This document shows, in pieces, positions 34,135 through 47,299 of a stretch of DNA of 64,000 nucleotides. The notes under the pieces were generated by a model. That model searched no databases and was not told where the DNA came from. It saw only the letters and a program-made list of their open reading frames with translations. The position numbers and the translations under genes were made by a program. The stretch comes from Cannabis sativa (Eukaryota > Streptophyta > Magnoliopsida > Rosales > Cannabaceae), in the NCBI RefSeq assembly GCF_029168945.1, contig NC_083604.1:44263686-44327685 (forward strand), read 5' to 3'. Position 1 is the stretch's first letter. Each line of letters opens with the position of its first letter.

Positions 34135-34345
34135 TGTTGAAATGAAAGGTCAAGAAGCATCAGAATTGAAGGAAAAAAAAATATTCTGCCTTATTAGGAT
34201 CAATACCAAATATTACCGTTGCAAATATTTGCTGTGCAATTTTGTACTATTTTTGACCCTTGTTAGTTGTCCCAATTGAGGAATATTAGTCTGTTATAGC
34301 CTAGCCAATAGGATTGATTTCCTTAACTAGGAGTAAATCTTAGAG
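34135..34345 (+). repeat. 5' LTR remnant of the decayed copia element
   Basis: TGTTGAAATGAAAGGTCAAG... aligns with 38422 onward up to GATTTCCTTAA. It then resumes at GGAGTAAATCTT after losing about 75-80 bp present in the 3' LTR. The inner border and primer site are not recognisable. Confidence 0.7.
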
Positions 34346-34371
34346 CAGAAAGTGCCCCATGATTCAAGCCA

Positions 34372-35746
34372 ATGGAGACCCCAACCTCAACAGAAAAGTC
34401 CTCTATCAACCCCACAAATGACCCACGAGTGACCATAACAGCCTCTTCTGAACTTTATGCACCTTCCTCTATCCCTACACAAACTGTTATGTCATCACCT
34501 TTCCAAAGCCTTGCACTTCTTGCAATTAAACTTGACAGAAAAAATTACCTATTTTCGAAGTCACAAGCTAGTTCTTCCTACCCTATTGGGGCCGTTTGGT
34601 ATGCAGGTTTCATTACATAGGAATAGGTGTAACATTACTTGGAAAGTGATCAAGGAAATGATAAATCTATCTAGGATAGCAACATTACCGTGTTTGGTTG
34701 ACTTTGGAATGGAATGTGATAACTTTTTTTTGACAATAATATTTTTTTTTTTGTAAAATACTAATGACTCAATAATATTTTTTTTTTCTTTCTAAGTGTT
34801 TAAAATAATTTTTATTTATTATTTTTCATATAATTTTATAAAAAAAAAATTAACACTAATAAATAATTATAAAGAGTAAATTTATATACAAATTGATAAT
34901 ATATAAAAAAAGAAAAATACTTTATTTATCATTTTTTAATTTGAGGGAATTACTTCATATTTTAAATATTTTTATATACATTAGTATTCATATATAAAAA
35001 AAAATTAAATGCAAAAGTTTGTGTTAGACTCCCAATAGCATTGGAAAATCATATTGCAAGCTAGTGAAAACCATATTTTCATTGGATTTTCCTTGACAGC
35101 CAAACTAAAGCCCACCACTTTCACTTAGCCAACATTAAAATATTAAAAATCTAACCAAACACACTAAACTTTCAGATTCCCAATTTCCACTTCTCCCAAT
35201 ACCGCATACCAAACAACCCTTAAGAGCCTACGGTTTAGAAGGCTACATTCTAAGAATAAAGCTTTATCCTCCACAGTTTGTCGATAAATACTATAGGTGG
35301 CTCCATTCCTGGTGCATCATGACAAGTTAACCTGGGTTATGGCATGTAGCATCATACGTACCAATGGATATATTAAGTTGGTTATTAAACTCCATTTAAG
35401 AATCGATGTTTGGTCATGTTGTTAGCTACCAAATCTCTCATGAACTCTGGGCCATTCCTGACCGCCTCTACACTACAAGCTCCAAAGCTAGGATTCTTCA
35501 ACTATGTTTCCAGCTACAATCGCTCAAAAAATGAAGTTTGATAAACATGATTACATTCACAAAATAAAAAATATATCAAATGGTCTCTCTACTAGAGGAC
35601 AACTCCTATCAGATGATGAGTTGATTCTATATATTTTGGTTTGTCTAGGCCATCCATATGAAGTTGTTGTAATGAATCTAACATGTCGATGTGACACAGT
35701 CACTCTGCAGGAAGTCCAGTACATGAAGCAGAGCCATAAAATCTAA
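34372..35746 (+). pseudogene. copia gag remnant, interrupted by a MITE
   Basis: METPTSTEKS at 34372 leads to LALLAIKLDRKNYLFSKSQ, a copia gag signature. The MITE breaks it at 34588; the gag continues at 35220 (RAYGLEGYIL) and, after frameshifts, at 35504-35746 (MKFDKHDYIHKIKNI, LLSDDELILYILVCLG, VTLQEVQ). Not functional. Confidence 0.75.
34588..35219. mobile_element. MITE with GGGCCGTTTGGTATGC-type terminal inverted repeats
   Basis: The left end GGGCCGTTTGGTATGC is the inverse of the right end GCATACCAAACAACCC, with two mismatches. Length is about 632 bp; the interior is AT-rich and non-coding. It sits inside a copia gag frame that resumes on both sides. Flanks read TTG and TTA, which would fit a decayed TWA duplication of the PIF/Harbinger (Tourist) group, but the superfamily is uncertain. 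Confidence 0.7.
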
Positions 35747-35899
35747 TTGGAACAACTCAACAACACACAATTGGAGACTTTACTCCTACAAATCTTGCTA
35801 CCCAGATGCACAAGAATTTCACATTTAGTGGCTCATCTTAAACACCAAATCACTCCTCTAGCCACTCATTTCCTGGTCGTGGACTAGTCACTTCACATG

Positions 35900-36560
35900 G
35901 ATTTTTCCTCTCAAATTGAAGTCCGATGTCAAACAAACCTTCATAAATTTTCAAAAATTTGTTGAAAGAAAATTTGATGCCAAAATCAAAACACACCACT
36001 CAAATTGGGGAGGTGAGTACAGAAGTGTGGTCACTTTTCTTGCATCTATAGGCATCCACTTTTTCATCCTTGTCTATTACACATGCTTAAAATGAAAAAT
36101 TGAAACAAAAACATAGGGCACGTTATCCAATTGGGATCACTCTACTTGTGCAAGATTGCACTCCTCTTAAATTTTTGTGGGATGCCTTTAGTACTACCAC
36201 TTTCTTAATCAACCATCTCTCCACCCCTACTTTAGCTCATAAGTCTCCACTTTAAATATTATTCAATCATTCCAAATCTGATATTCCTTAAGATATTTTG
36301 TTGTGCATGTTTTCCTCATTTACGTGCCTATAATAATCACAAACTTATATTTGTTCTACCAAATGTTTTTTCTATTGATTATAGTCCTAACCAAAAAGGC
36401 TATCGTTGCCTTCGCACTAGTGGTCGGATTTATAGTGCCCATAGTGTATTATTTAATCAATTGGAATTTCCATTTTCAACTGGTTTTGGCTCCAATCAGT
36501 CCACCACATCTCATTCCAGTAACATATCCTCTGACTTCTATTAAAACCATTAGTTACCAT
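35900..36560 (+). pseudogene. copia integrase remnant
   Basis: A shifted frame near 35990-36060 reads NWGGEYRSVVTFLASIGIHFF, the copia integrase core around its second acidic residue. Further on come LKFLWDAFSTTTFLINHLSTPTLAHKSPL and, near 36300-36480, FPHLRAYNNHKL and the GYSPNQKGYRCL-like segment that ends integrase. There are many stops. The 5' half of integrase and all of protease are absent. Confidence 0.75.
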
Positions 36561-36829
36561 TTGTTACACCTAACACTCATGATGATAGTGTACCAACCAC
36601 TACAACTAATGCTTCTCAAGGCTCAACAAGCCGTACAACACCTTTTTCATCTTTAGATTCAGCATCAACTCTTGTTTAGCATAGTAGTCCAAGCACAGTA
36701 AGCTCCTATCCCACCATTCACCTAGAAGTTCATCTACAAATTTTGTCTTCATCACCCCAAACTATCCTTCCAACTACCCCTGCACCTAGTTACCCAATGA
36801 TCACTCACTCTAACGCTGTCATATTTAAA

Positions 36830-38400
36830 CTAAAGACTTACCTTGCTTCCATTCTAAAAGAACCCTAACTACCTGACCTATCCCTTACCACCCCTGACTC
36901 TATCACTGCTTCCCTTGCTCTTCTCGAATGAAAAAATGCCATGGACACAGATTTTTATGCCTTAATCTAATACAAAACATGGAACCTTGTTCCCTTCTTG
37001 TATCACATGCATGTTGTCTATAATAGATGGATCTTTCACCTCAAATTTGACTTAGATGGTACTGTCCAAAGATGCAAATCTCGCCTTGTTGCTAAAGGCT
37101 TTCAAAAAATGTGCAGAATAGATTTCTTTGAGACATTTAGTCCCATTGTCAAACCCTCCATCATTTGAGTTATCCTTTCCTTAGTTGTCTCCAATGATTG
37201 GAATGTCCAAGCGATTGACATTAGCAATTCCTGGTAAGTTAGATGAAGAGGTGTACATGACCCAACTTGAAGGTTACACGCATCCTAACTTTCCTCACTA
37301 TGTTTGCAAGATCGAGCCATTTATGGACCTAAGAAAGCTCCTCAAGCATGGTTTGATACTCTTCTCACTTTCTTCCTTCATCTTTGTTTTCAAAACTCTT
37401 TCTCGGAGAATTCCCTCTTTTATTACTGTCATGGCGATGATCAACTTTATGTGCTTATTTATGTTGATGATATTTTACTCACCAGCAACAACACTTCTCA
37501 AGTTCTGCATATTATCTCTCAACTAAACATGCAATTTGCTCTCAATTCTCTTTGTTTAGTCACATTTTTTCTTGGTTTTGAGACAATTAGTGAGCAAGAA
37601 GGATTACACTTGTATCAAACCAAATATTCTCTTCATCACGTTAAAAAGACTCACATGCTAGGGGTCAAGACATATCTAACTCCCATGATTCAGAGTAACA
37701 AAATGCACTTGAATGACAGTGAACCTTTTGAAGATGTTAAACAAAACAGGAGTGTTATTAGGGCACTACAATACCTCACACTAAGCAGGCCTAATATAGC
37801 TTATTCGGTTAATAAGCTAAGCCAATTTCTTTAAGCTCTAACAAAGAAACATTGGCTAGCTTGTAATAGAATATTGAAATACATTATAGGGACAATAGGT
37901 GAAGGAATTCAATTTGTCAAATCCACCACTCCCACCATTGAAAGCTACTGTGACTCCGATTGGTCGAGTTCCATTGATGACAGAAAATCCACCTCCAGTT
38001 ATTATGTTAACTTTGGTGGTAATCTGATCAGTTAGAGTTTGAAAAAACAAAAATCAGTTGCTTTCTCAAGCACAGAAGCCGAATACAGCATTGGCTCAAA
38101 CATGTATTGAAATAACTTGGTTGTAGTTGTTGTTCAAAGAAATCTGTATAAACACACTAAACATGTTGTTATATGATGTGGTAATTTTGGAGCCAAACAA
38201 CTTGCATCTAATCTTGTATTTCCCTTAATAATAAAGCACATAGAGATAGTTGCTCATTTCATTAGAGACAAAGTTATGAACAAGAATATAGAAGTGAGAT
38301 ATGATCCACTGAAGAGAAAATAGCAGACATCTTGACCAATTCATTGCCAATCACTACCTTTCATTATTTGAAAAATAAGCTAACTGTCTCACCTTCTCCA
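36830..38400 (+). pseudogene. copia reverse transcriptase and RNase H remnant
   Basis: Pieces in order: KTWNLVPF, CKSRLVAKGF, FFETFSPIVKPS, then YVDDILLTSNNTSQV (active-site YVDD near 37460), FFLGFETISEQEGLHLYQTKYSLHHVKK, SRPNIAYSVNKLSQF, SYCDSDWSSSIDDRKSTSSYYVNFGGN and FSSTEAEY. This is the conserved copia RT-RNase H series, broken by numerous stops and shifts. Confidence 0.85.
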
Positions 38401-38411
38401 CAACATAAATT

Positions 38412-38421
38412 GAGGGGGCAT
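38412..38421 (+). other. Polypurine tract of the decayed copia element
   Basis: TGAGGGGGCA immediately before the 3' LTR (TGTTGAAATG at 38422). Confidence 0.8.
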
Positions 38422-38722
38422 GTTGAAATGAAAGGTCTAGAAGTATCAAAATTGAAGGATAAAGAATATTTTGCAACATGAGGATCAATACCAAATATTG
38501 TAGTTCCAATTTCTTGTGTAATTTTGTACTATTTTTGGCACCTGTTAGTGGTCCCAATTGTGGGAATATTATTCCATTACAGCCTAGCCAATAGGATTGA
38601 TTTCCTTAATTTTTGTTTTTTAGTTTAAAATGTATCATTATACCTTTGTATTCTTTGAGTTGGAAATATAATAAATAGAGGAGTAAATTTTGCATAGCCA
38701 CTTTCCTGCCTATTTTAGCTCA
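38422..38722 (+). repeat. 3' LTR of the decayed copia element
   Basis: Partner of 34135 onward, with many substitutions and a stretch absent from the 5' copy. The outer end is estimated. Confidence 0.7.
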
Positions 38723-39459
38723 GAGAAAAATAAAAGTTATGTTTGAGTAAGATATTTTTGTTTGAATATATTTTACATCTAGTGTAAATATATATATTTT
38801 TTAATTAAGTAACTAAGTTAAACATAGAAGCTCAATTTTTTTTATTATTGGTCATTTAATCAAAATTTAACTGTTAAATATATCTAATGTTACATGTGTT
38901 TCTAAACAAGTGACATGTGGCATAATAAGGAAGAGATAATCTCATTAAAACTCCTTAACAAAACTCAACACTGAGAAGTTTTACTGATCCAAGATAAGTT
39001 AGGACCAAGAAGCATGTAGAGATCCGCCTTGCCTTGTCCTAACTTCTTCGACACAGAAGCCTCATTACCATTCCAGTACCCAAAGTGGTCCCAGTTGAAA
39101 GCTACCCAAGTGATACCTAGATGGGTACTCGAACGGCCTATGACAGACGCTGACTGCCCAAAATTATTGACAGTTATACTTATTCTGACAAAGAATCGGA
39201 TCTTGTCCCCTGTGTCTAGACATGGTAGTATGCGTACCTTATACACCTTTTTGCCAGACAATTATTCCAAGCTTCTACTTTTAAAGGTTAAACCTTTTGG
39301 CGACGCGCGTCTACTTCGTATAATGATCCCCTATTGTCCAGCTATTGCAATGCCCGAGCATTATTCCTTCCAAGGGGGCCCAACATTTAGCTCTTTTTGC
39401 ATGTAATTTACCCCATTAGAAAGCTTTAAGAAGGAACCCTAGGTGGGCCATGGGCATGT
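38723..39459. other. Unassigned DNA between a copia remnant and LARD B
   Basis: About 0.7 kb. The left 220 bp is AT-rich and featureless. The right part is more balanced in composition and carries the minus-strand frame described separately. No repeat seen elsewhere in the window. Confidence 0.5.
38965..39261 (-). CDS. Unrecognised 98-codon frame, possible gene fragment
   Basis: MSGKKVYKVRILPCLDTG at the start, ISITVNNFGQSASVIGRSST and WVAFNWDHFGYWNGNEAS in the middle. The composition is protein-like (mixed, with Trp/Tyr/Gly) and base use differs from the AT-rich neighbours. I do not recognise the family. A TAA lies just upstream in frame (about 39270), so this would be either a whole small protein or the last exon of a truncated gene. 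A 125-codon plus frame overlaps it (39029-39406). It could be chance; confidence is low. Confidence 0.3.
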   Translation of the reverse strand: MSGKKVYKVRILPCLDTGDKIRFFVRISITVNNFGQSASVIGRSSTHLGITWVAFNWDHFGYWNGNEASVSKKLGQGKADLYMLLGPNLSWISKTSQC

Positions 39460-41339
39460 TGTTGGATATATTTTACCAGGATCTAGATTTACTAACAAGT
39501 ATGTTTCATTAACATCCTAATATGAATTCTAAAACAATGACATAAACACATATAAAGTTTAGGAAACCTTACATTGGGTGCAGCGGAATATAATGACTCC
39601 TTCCGTTCAGATCTCTAGCCCTTGATTCCTTTATGTAGCAGAGCATCACCAAGATCTGAACCTGGAGCTCTTTCTCTCCTTCCTTTGATGCTGATTCTCC
39701 TTCTTATTGGTTGATTTTCCACAGTCTTACACACTATGATTGAGATACCACTTGATGTGTGTGGGCACTCACTCATTCACTCAAGGAATTCGAAATTTAG
39801 AGAAGAAAAGAAGAGAGAAGTGGTTCGGCCTATAGAGAAAAGAATAGGAGGCTCAATTTTCATCTGACAGAATTCAAGTGTGAATGAGAGCCATCACTAT
39901 CTATCTATAGGTAACCACCTAGGTTTAAGTTAGAATTATTTGGCATTAAAATAATGAAAAAATAAATGATAAAACCCTATAAGTGTGGCCGGCCATGGGC
40001 CTTGGATAATGGGCCTCACTTATGCAATTTTGCTGTTTTATCATTCCTGCATCTGATTTTCTCAAAAACGTAAATTTTCAAATTCAACCATTTAAATGCC
40101 AATTCTTATTATTTAATAACTAAAAATTAATTATTAAATAATATTGTCATTTAATATATTTATTAATTAGACATATAAAGTCTCTTAATTAATAAATAAA
40201 CCGAGAATCTCTTTTCTTTACAATTTCGCCCTTGCTTAGTGAAAATTCACAAAGTACACATAGTCTAACTTTAGAATTATAATTGATTAATCAAAATCAA
40301 TTAATTGAGTCTTACAAGCAGTATGGTCTCAACTAGTATGGGGACCATGGGTCTATATATCCGAGCTTCCAATAAGTAGATCAAGAATTTATATCTTAAA
40401 TTCACTGACTTATTAATTCTTCGTTGAATCCACGCAGAGAACTTAGAATTGCACTCTCAGTATATAGAACGCTCTATATGTTCCACGATATAGATACGTC
40501 ATTAGTTATCCATTGTTATAATCCTAATTTGATCAAAGATCCTCTAATAGATGATCTACCTTGAATAGGCACTAAGTTACCGTTACACCTTCAATGTATT
40601 TTATCCTTAAAACACTTAGCTCTGTATAAATGATATTTCAGCGAAATGAAATGAGATCTCCACCATTTATCTCTGTTTAGCCAAGCTCGGAGGATATCAT
40701 CGTTTCACTTCTAAATCCCTATAGAAGTTATAGATTCCATATTTATGTTAGTGCTCCCACTCAATTATACTATCATGTTCCCAAAATATACGCATCACCC
40801 TGACCCAAAAGTAGGCCTAACTAACAAATCAAAGAACATGTATAATACTCTTGAGATCGAACCTAAACATATCAGGATTAAGATCATTTGATCTATGATC
40901 AACAGGTGATATTGAATTGAATAGATAATACGGTAAATTTTAATATATCTAATCAAAGTTCAATATCGGTCCCTTCCGATCTATACTCCATACATCCGAT
41001 GCTGGTAAACTTTGCCAATGTCCTGGAAAGGACATAACACTTATCCAAGGTGTAATAATACCTATCGCTGATTATCATGTAGTGTAAATCCAGTGAACTG
41101 ACAAATCAGGGAATAGACTTTCGAACATATAATTAAGATTATATTCCACTGTGTTGACAACACTATAATCATTAACAAATTGATATGTTTTGGACTTAAA
41201 TAGAATTCATACATTATATGTATATAATCATGAAATAAATCATGTGAACCATGCAACATTAAATGTTATTTCTCATCTTTATTAATAAGTAAATCTGATT
41301 ATATTGAAATAAGTTTTATTTAGGGCATAAAACCCAACA
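39460..41339 (-). repeat. 3' LTR of LARD B
   Basis: Plus strand TGTTGGATATATT...ATAAAACCCAACA, 1880 bp, followed by AACTCCCACTTGC, the complement of the purine-rich GTGGGAG tract. It is closest to the B 5' LTR, which shares CTGGATCTCTTTCTCTCC-type details. Confidence 0.9.
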
Positions 41340-43744
41340 AACTCCCACTTGCACTAATATAAAACAAAAGTTCATTTCAAATAATCTCAACACCTTGATA
41401 TATAAATCAAGTGTAGTAGTAGTAAACTCCTCGTAATAGGATCTGACAGGTTGAATTAACCACAACCTCTCCTCCACCATTACTCTTCCTTAATCACAAA
41501 ATCATTGATAATGTGAAATTCCTCTCTATATGTCTACTCTCTTGGGATACTGGATTCTATACCTTTGGCAACTACTTTTGGTTAATCAGGAAATTAACAC
41601 TAGTAGTTAAGACAGGTTGGAACGGTGCCACAATTGTATAGAACTTTTCTTAGACTGAATAAGTACCTTTCTTGCAACTTTAACATTCAGTCCCTCTCTG
41701 GTAGACCTAGAGATTTTAGATAGGTTTTAACACTTCTCCAAAATCACTACTCCACCCCCAGAGTAATCACCATCTTATCAGCAGACTTTCTAGCACAAAG
41801 GCAAGTCTCAAAATCTGATGTGGTGTAGTCTATAAGAGTTTTAAACACACCCTTATTGACTAAGATATAGTTCCTATTCTTAATCTTAAGATTTACTTGA
41901 TTGTCTTCCAATGTTCTTCTCCTGGATTAATCTGATACCTACTCATTAGTCCCACTCAACAGTAGGTGTCTGGTCTAAGGCATACTAAAGCATATCTGAG
42001 ACCTCTCACTGTTGATTTAAGATATTCTTTCATGGCTTTATCTTTTCTGGAATAGTTGAGACTTTTCCTTTGATAAATAAAATCTATGCCTAGAAGTCGA
42101 GAAGCTTTATAGATTGCCATTAGAAAGAAAATGCTTCAGCATCTTACTAAAGTAAGTTGCTTGCACTAGAGTAAGTAATTACCAGGTATACCACAAGCCA
42201 TAGGTTTAGATAAACTCAAACCTATAATACTAGGAACAAGAAGTTTTGTTAAGTCCATTGAATAGACTTATTAACGAAAATTTCCTTTTATGTCCTTGTA
42301 ATAGAAAACTTTAGGTTATTCCATGTGAATGGATCAAACCATAGTTTTGTTGGCTTTCTTCTTAGTTTCTTATTTTGACAATCCATTACTTGTTTAAACT
42401 CATAATGGATTTTAATCACTAGTGTCTTCCAAGTCATAAGAAGTGAAGTTCCTGAAAACTCTCCCACTACGATAAGGTACCGTGAATTATGTCTAAGAAA
42501 CTAAATGGTATTGATCTCTTCGGTTGTGTCAAAACAATAGAGACACTGGGATCATCATATGGAATATGATGATAGAACACTTTTGGAATCAAGAAAAAAA
42601 ATATCTCCTTTATTTGCTACTTTATTTTTCAGACTTAGTCATTTTCTTAGAAAAGTAGTATTTGTTTAAACAAACACTTTCTTATCTATTGACTATGGGA
42701 TGGTCCACCACTAATCACTTAGAATAGCTAACAAACCATGGTTAACAGTTCTAGCTTTTCTTAAGATTTTGGTTAGGTCATCCATGAATCTAGTAATGAT
42801 TTACATTAAGTATACAACCATTACATCATTCTGAAATTGTATTACCATAGAAGGACTTAGGCAATGACTAGTAACTAATCATCAATATGCAAATCGAAAT
42901 TTCTAGGGAGGTAAGTTTGGATATAATTCAAAAATTAATTTAATGATCTTTGAACTGCATATTTACTAACTATTTCTCCACCCCTATCAGTTCGCAAGAT
43001 CTTTAACCACTTACCTTAATGGTTTATCACCATTGCTAGAAATTCATGAAATTTCAAACATTTCAAATTTCTTTTGCATAAGGTAAAATCTAGAGTGATC
43101 GTTTTAAGAATACAACAAAAAACTCATATCTACCCCTGAATGTACATCCATCTGTGAATGAGATGAACTACTTTCAGTGGGTATAGACATATTAACTCTT
43201 TGCAGAGATTGATCTTCTCAAAACAACTATGAACAAGATACAAATGCCATAGATTAAAGAAAACGTGGTTGTGTCTTTTGATGACTTAGGTATAGTTACA
43301 TTAAAGAGTTCTTAGAATAGTGCAAGTGGATCCTGGTCACAGAATACTAAACTCATATTCCATACAGTTTGAATCCATTTATAGAAGATGGATACTAAAC
43401 ACTTGTGAAAGTGAAACTGTATTGTAAAAAATTATTTGGAATCTAAAATTTAAAGTCAAAGACTTAAATTTATACCAAATATAATGAGTAATTCTTTCTT
43501 GGACCACCACTACTAATATAACTCTAAGTCTGATTCGCCCATACAAGTAGGAGATATCTAAGATTGAGGATTTAAATCATTTTGGGATAGAATTTCCGGA
43601 AAATAATCAAAAATGTCATTCAATTTCTTAAGAGAAAAAATAGAATGACATGAAATGATATAATGACCATTCATCCAATGATATGTTATTGAGCTAATTC
43701 GAAATGAATAAGCTAAGAGGAATTAGGATAATTTCGTATTTAAA

Positions 43745-44510
43745 TAAGAATCCAACGATGCTCCAATTAGCGAGAGTCAAAGTAATCTTATTTATACAAT
43801 CTTCTTGTTTCATATTGTAAATACTACTCTAAGGTGTCATCAATTGATGAATAACTAGATGTTGCATTTACAATATTTATCTATCGAGATCTAACATTAT
43901 TATGTTGGTTTAATGGATGACAATCCATTAAGGATTTGTCCCATTAAAACAACAAGGCTAGTTAGACCAACAATGAAGATTTGAAATTAAACTACAAATA
44001 ATAACAGAAAATAACATGGTTCAATATAAATTCATACACAATTCAGAAATTATCAAGCATTTAGCAAATAACAAAGACATGTGAAAATACAAAACAAGCA
44101 TATCTTAAATAATTTCTAAGGTTTCCAACAAACTGATACAGTGTCCCGGTAGGCGAGAGTCAAAGTATCATTCATTGAATAGAGTTGTCAGCTCATCTAA
44201 AATGCAAACCATTCTAGCAACCTTTTATTCGATCAAAATAAGAATCCAACGTTGTCCGCGTAGGCGAGAGTCAAGGTTGTTCTCATTTTATGAGCTTTCA
44301 CCATTGTTTCATGTTTTATAAGTTTATCTCTAAGTAATCACCGTAGGGGAGAGTCTAATAGAGACGAAAACTTACAAAACACTTATCAAATGAGATCTTA
44401 CGGTGTTAAATGCGTTCAACGAATAACCATCCATAAGGGGGACGAAGTCTAGCGTCTCGAGGTTATATTGAAAACATTTAACTATTGTAAGACCAACAAT
44501 GGAGATCGAA
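43745..44510 (-). repeat. Degenerate internal repeat block of LARD B
   Basis: Motif copies TTAGCGAGAGTCAAAG (43768), TAGGCGAGAGTCAAAG (44150), TAGGCGAGAGTCAAGG (44261) and TAGGGGAGAGTCTAA (44344). The last bridges the CCATTAGGG-type module of the other copies to the GCGAGAGTC type. Spacings are about 380, 111 and 83 bp. Confidence 0.75.
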
Positions 44511-47299
44511 TGTCCTAATAACAATAAAGCTCATTATTAAAAAAAAAAATTGTATTTTCTTCTAATATTTATTTTAATCAATTTATTTTAAATATATATA
44601 TTTATTTAATTAAAATTACCAATTTAGAATGAAAAATTCTAAATATAAATTTTAATTTAATATTTATAAATTATACTTAGATGGATATGAAAATAACATG
44701 AATTATTTCCATCTTAGTAATAATTTCCAATAAATATTTAGAAAAATTATTCAATTTAAGTTGTTTCAAAATTAATTTACAACTCAAATTTAATTTTTCT
44801 ATAAATATATATTGCATTTCGAAATATTGAAGTATTTAAGAATACATTTTTCGAAATTGCTCATTAAAATAAAATCAAAATAAATCCTGGAAAAAATTAC
44901 TCTAATTTAATGTTGGCCCAAAATTAATTAATAAAATTAATTTACAACAAAAATTATAATTTTCCTATTTAATTAAATATATAAGAAAAATTTCAAATAT
45001 TTAAGTATCATGATGAAAATCAACTTAAATATTAATTTTCTATTTAATTAAATACACTAGAAAAATACTTCAAGCAAAACAGATAATATCTATCTAGACT
45101 TTCATTGACTAATTAATTCATTTTCTAATTAAATATATTTTACTTCATTTATTTTAATTAATCATTAAATGAAAAACTCATTGATTTAAGTTGGTCCAAA
45201 ATTAAAATAAATAATTTACAACTTTAATCTATTTTTCAAATAAAATTCGAAATTTCTGCATTTAAGAAATGCAATTTCGAAATTGTGGAAAAAGGATTAA
45301 TAAAATAAAATATATTTTGAAAATTATTTAAATTTAAGTTATTTGAAATAAGATTTCAAACTTAAAATAATTTTTAATTTTAATTAAATAACATGAAAAT
45401 AATAATATTTAAGTATCATGATGAAAATCAACTTAAATATTTAAATTTTCAATTTAATTAAATGTATTAAATTCAAGAAATAAATAATTAAGTATAGAGA
45501 AGACTTAATTATTAATTCTAATTTAATACTTGAAAAAATATACTTAACTTAGATTGTACCAAATTAATTATTAAACAATTAATTTCACAATCTATGATAT
45601 TTTCCTAATTTAAATATTAGAAAAAATAACTAGTTCTAGAAATAACTATCTAGAATAATTTCATTTACTAAGTGTTTTTCTAAAATTAACTTTAAAATAT
45701 TAAATGAAAAAAATAAATTTCATATATTTTAAAAGTTAATTATGTTGCTAATTCAATTTTAATTAGGTTAGACTAATATAATTAACCTAATACAATTATT
45801 TAAATAAGGCAAATGGGCCTTCACAATTGGGGTAGTTCATGTGAGGAGGAGCTGGGTTCAGTATGTCGTACCCACTTCTATTGGCCCCCAACTCTCACAC
45901 AAGGCCCAAAAGAGAGGAATTTAACCTTTAAATAAACAATGGTTATTCATTGAATAAGCTCAATTCTAATTGGGCCTAAATAAATTTACTTATGTCAAAA
46001 TTTATTTTAGCAACCCAGTCCATTTACTTAGTCAAACTGAAATAGGCTTCCTATATGCATCTAAGCCCAATAGCAAACATATAGGCTCAAACAGGTCAAA
46101 TGATTTGGATGGGCCCTATCATGTTACTAGGTTTACACAGATGAAATAAATTGCAAAATTTACCTGTTACAAATTATTTATAAGATATATTGACAATTGG
46201 ACTATGATTAAAATTAGATCATTGGATCTGTCAACAAGTTAATCATAGCAATTTAGATCAAATAAATAATAGGTTTTGTAAAAAAAGATTTTGAATACAT
46301 AATAATATAATCAAACAATACAAACAAATAACTGATCTGGAATATCTGGAAAGTAAGCTAAAATATCTCAATTTTAAAATTTAAAAATAAAATTAAATTT
46401 TAAAATAAATATCTTAACTAGAATTCAAATTTAGGTTGATAGAGAATATTTGAAAAAATTCAAAATTCAACAAACTCCTAAATTTCTTAAATTCTAATAA
46501 AAAATTAAAAATATCTAACCAATTTTTCAAATATCAAGTTTATTCAAAATTTAAATTTATTTAAAATTTCTAATAAGATAATATAATATAATATCTTGAA
46601 TTTTAAATTTAGATATTTTATTATATTCTGAGTCTTATAATTTAATAAATTAAATATTTCATAATTAAATTAATTGAAAAATAAGATATTTTATATGGTT
46701 AGAATATTTAAAAAAAATAATAAAATAATAAGTTTGAAAAATTTATGGTTTGAAACCCTAAAATATCTATTCAAACTAAACTAACCAATTTTTCAAATCT
46801 TCATGTTATTTTTGCCAAAATATAGTTTTAATAAAAAAAATGTCTAATAAGATAAAATGTTAAACATAACATATTCATAATCTTATAATTTTAATTAATA
46901 AAATATATTTTAAAAATAACAAATTTGAAAATATGATATGGTTAGCAAATTTTGAAATTGGTACAAGATTATTTTTTAAAAGATAATATTTTCATATCAA
47001 AGTAAGATCATTTAAAAAATAATGTCTGATCTTATAACTAAAATAAAATAATCTAAAATTTAAAAAATAACCATAAGGCTCCTTTGTGGGAAATCAAATT
47101 TTCAAAAATCAAAGCCTACTAATATCAGAAACTAATTTTAATTAATTAAAAAATTAATAAAAATTAATTTATTCTGAAAATTAGATTTTTAATTGAAAAT
47201 TTAGATTCTACACAAAATTCTACCAAAAATTGGCTTTTGTTTCAATTAAAAACGATTTTTGAATCAAAAGTTATGACAAAAACAAGTTTGAAGCACAGG

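Larger units (their letters stand above)
34135..38722 (+). mobile_element. Decayed Ty1/copia retrotransposon with a nested MITE
   Basis: Plus-strand remnant: a shortened 5' LTR (34135 to about 34345), gag pieces, a MITE (34588-35219), integrase and RT/RNase H remnants with many stops, polypurine tract (38412-38421) and a 3' LTR from 38422. The 3' end at about 38722 is estimated from TAGCTCA followed by GAGAA, compared with GAGAG before the 5' LTR; a later end near 38777 is also possible. Protease and the first part of integrase are missing. It is much older than the Tekay copies. Confidence 0.8.

Noticed and set aside
43745..44510. CRISPR-like array suggested by repeated GCGAGAGTCAA motifs
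   Set aside because: Spacing is irregular (about 380, 111, 83 bp), the motif is degenerate, and the host is a plant; it is an internal duplication in a retrotransposon.
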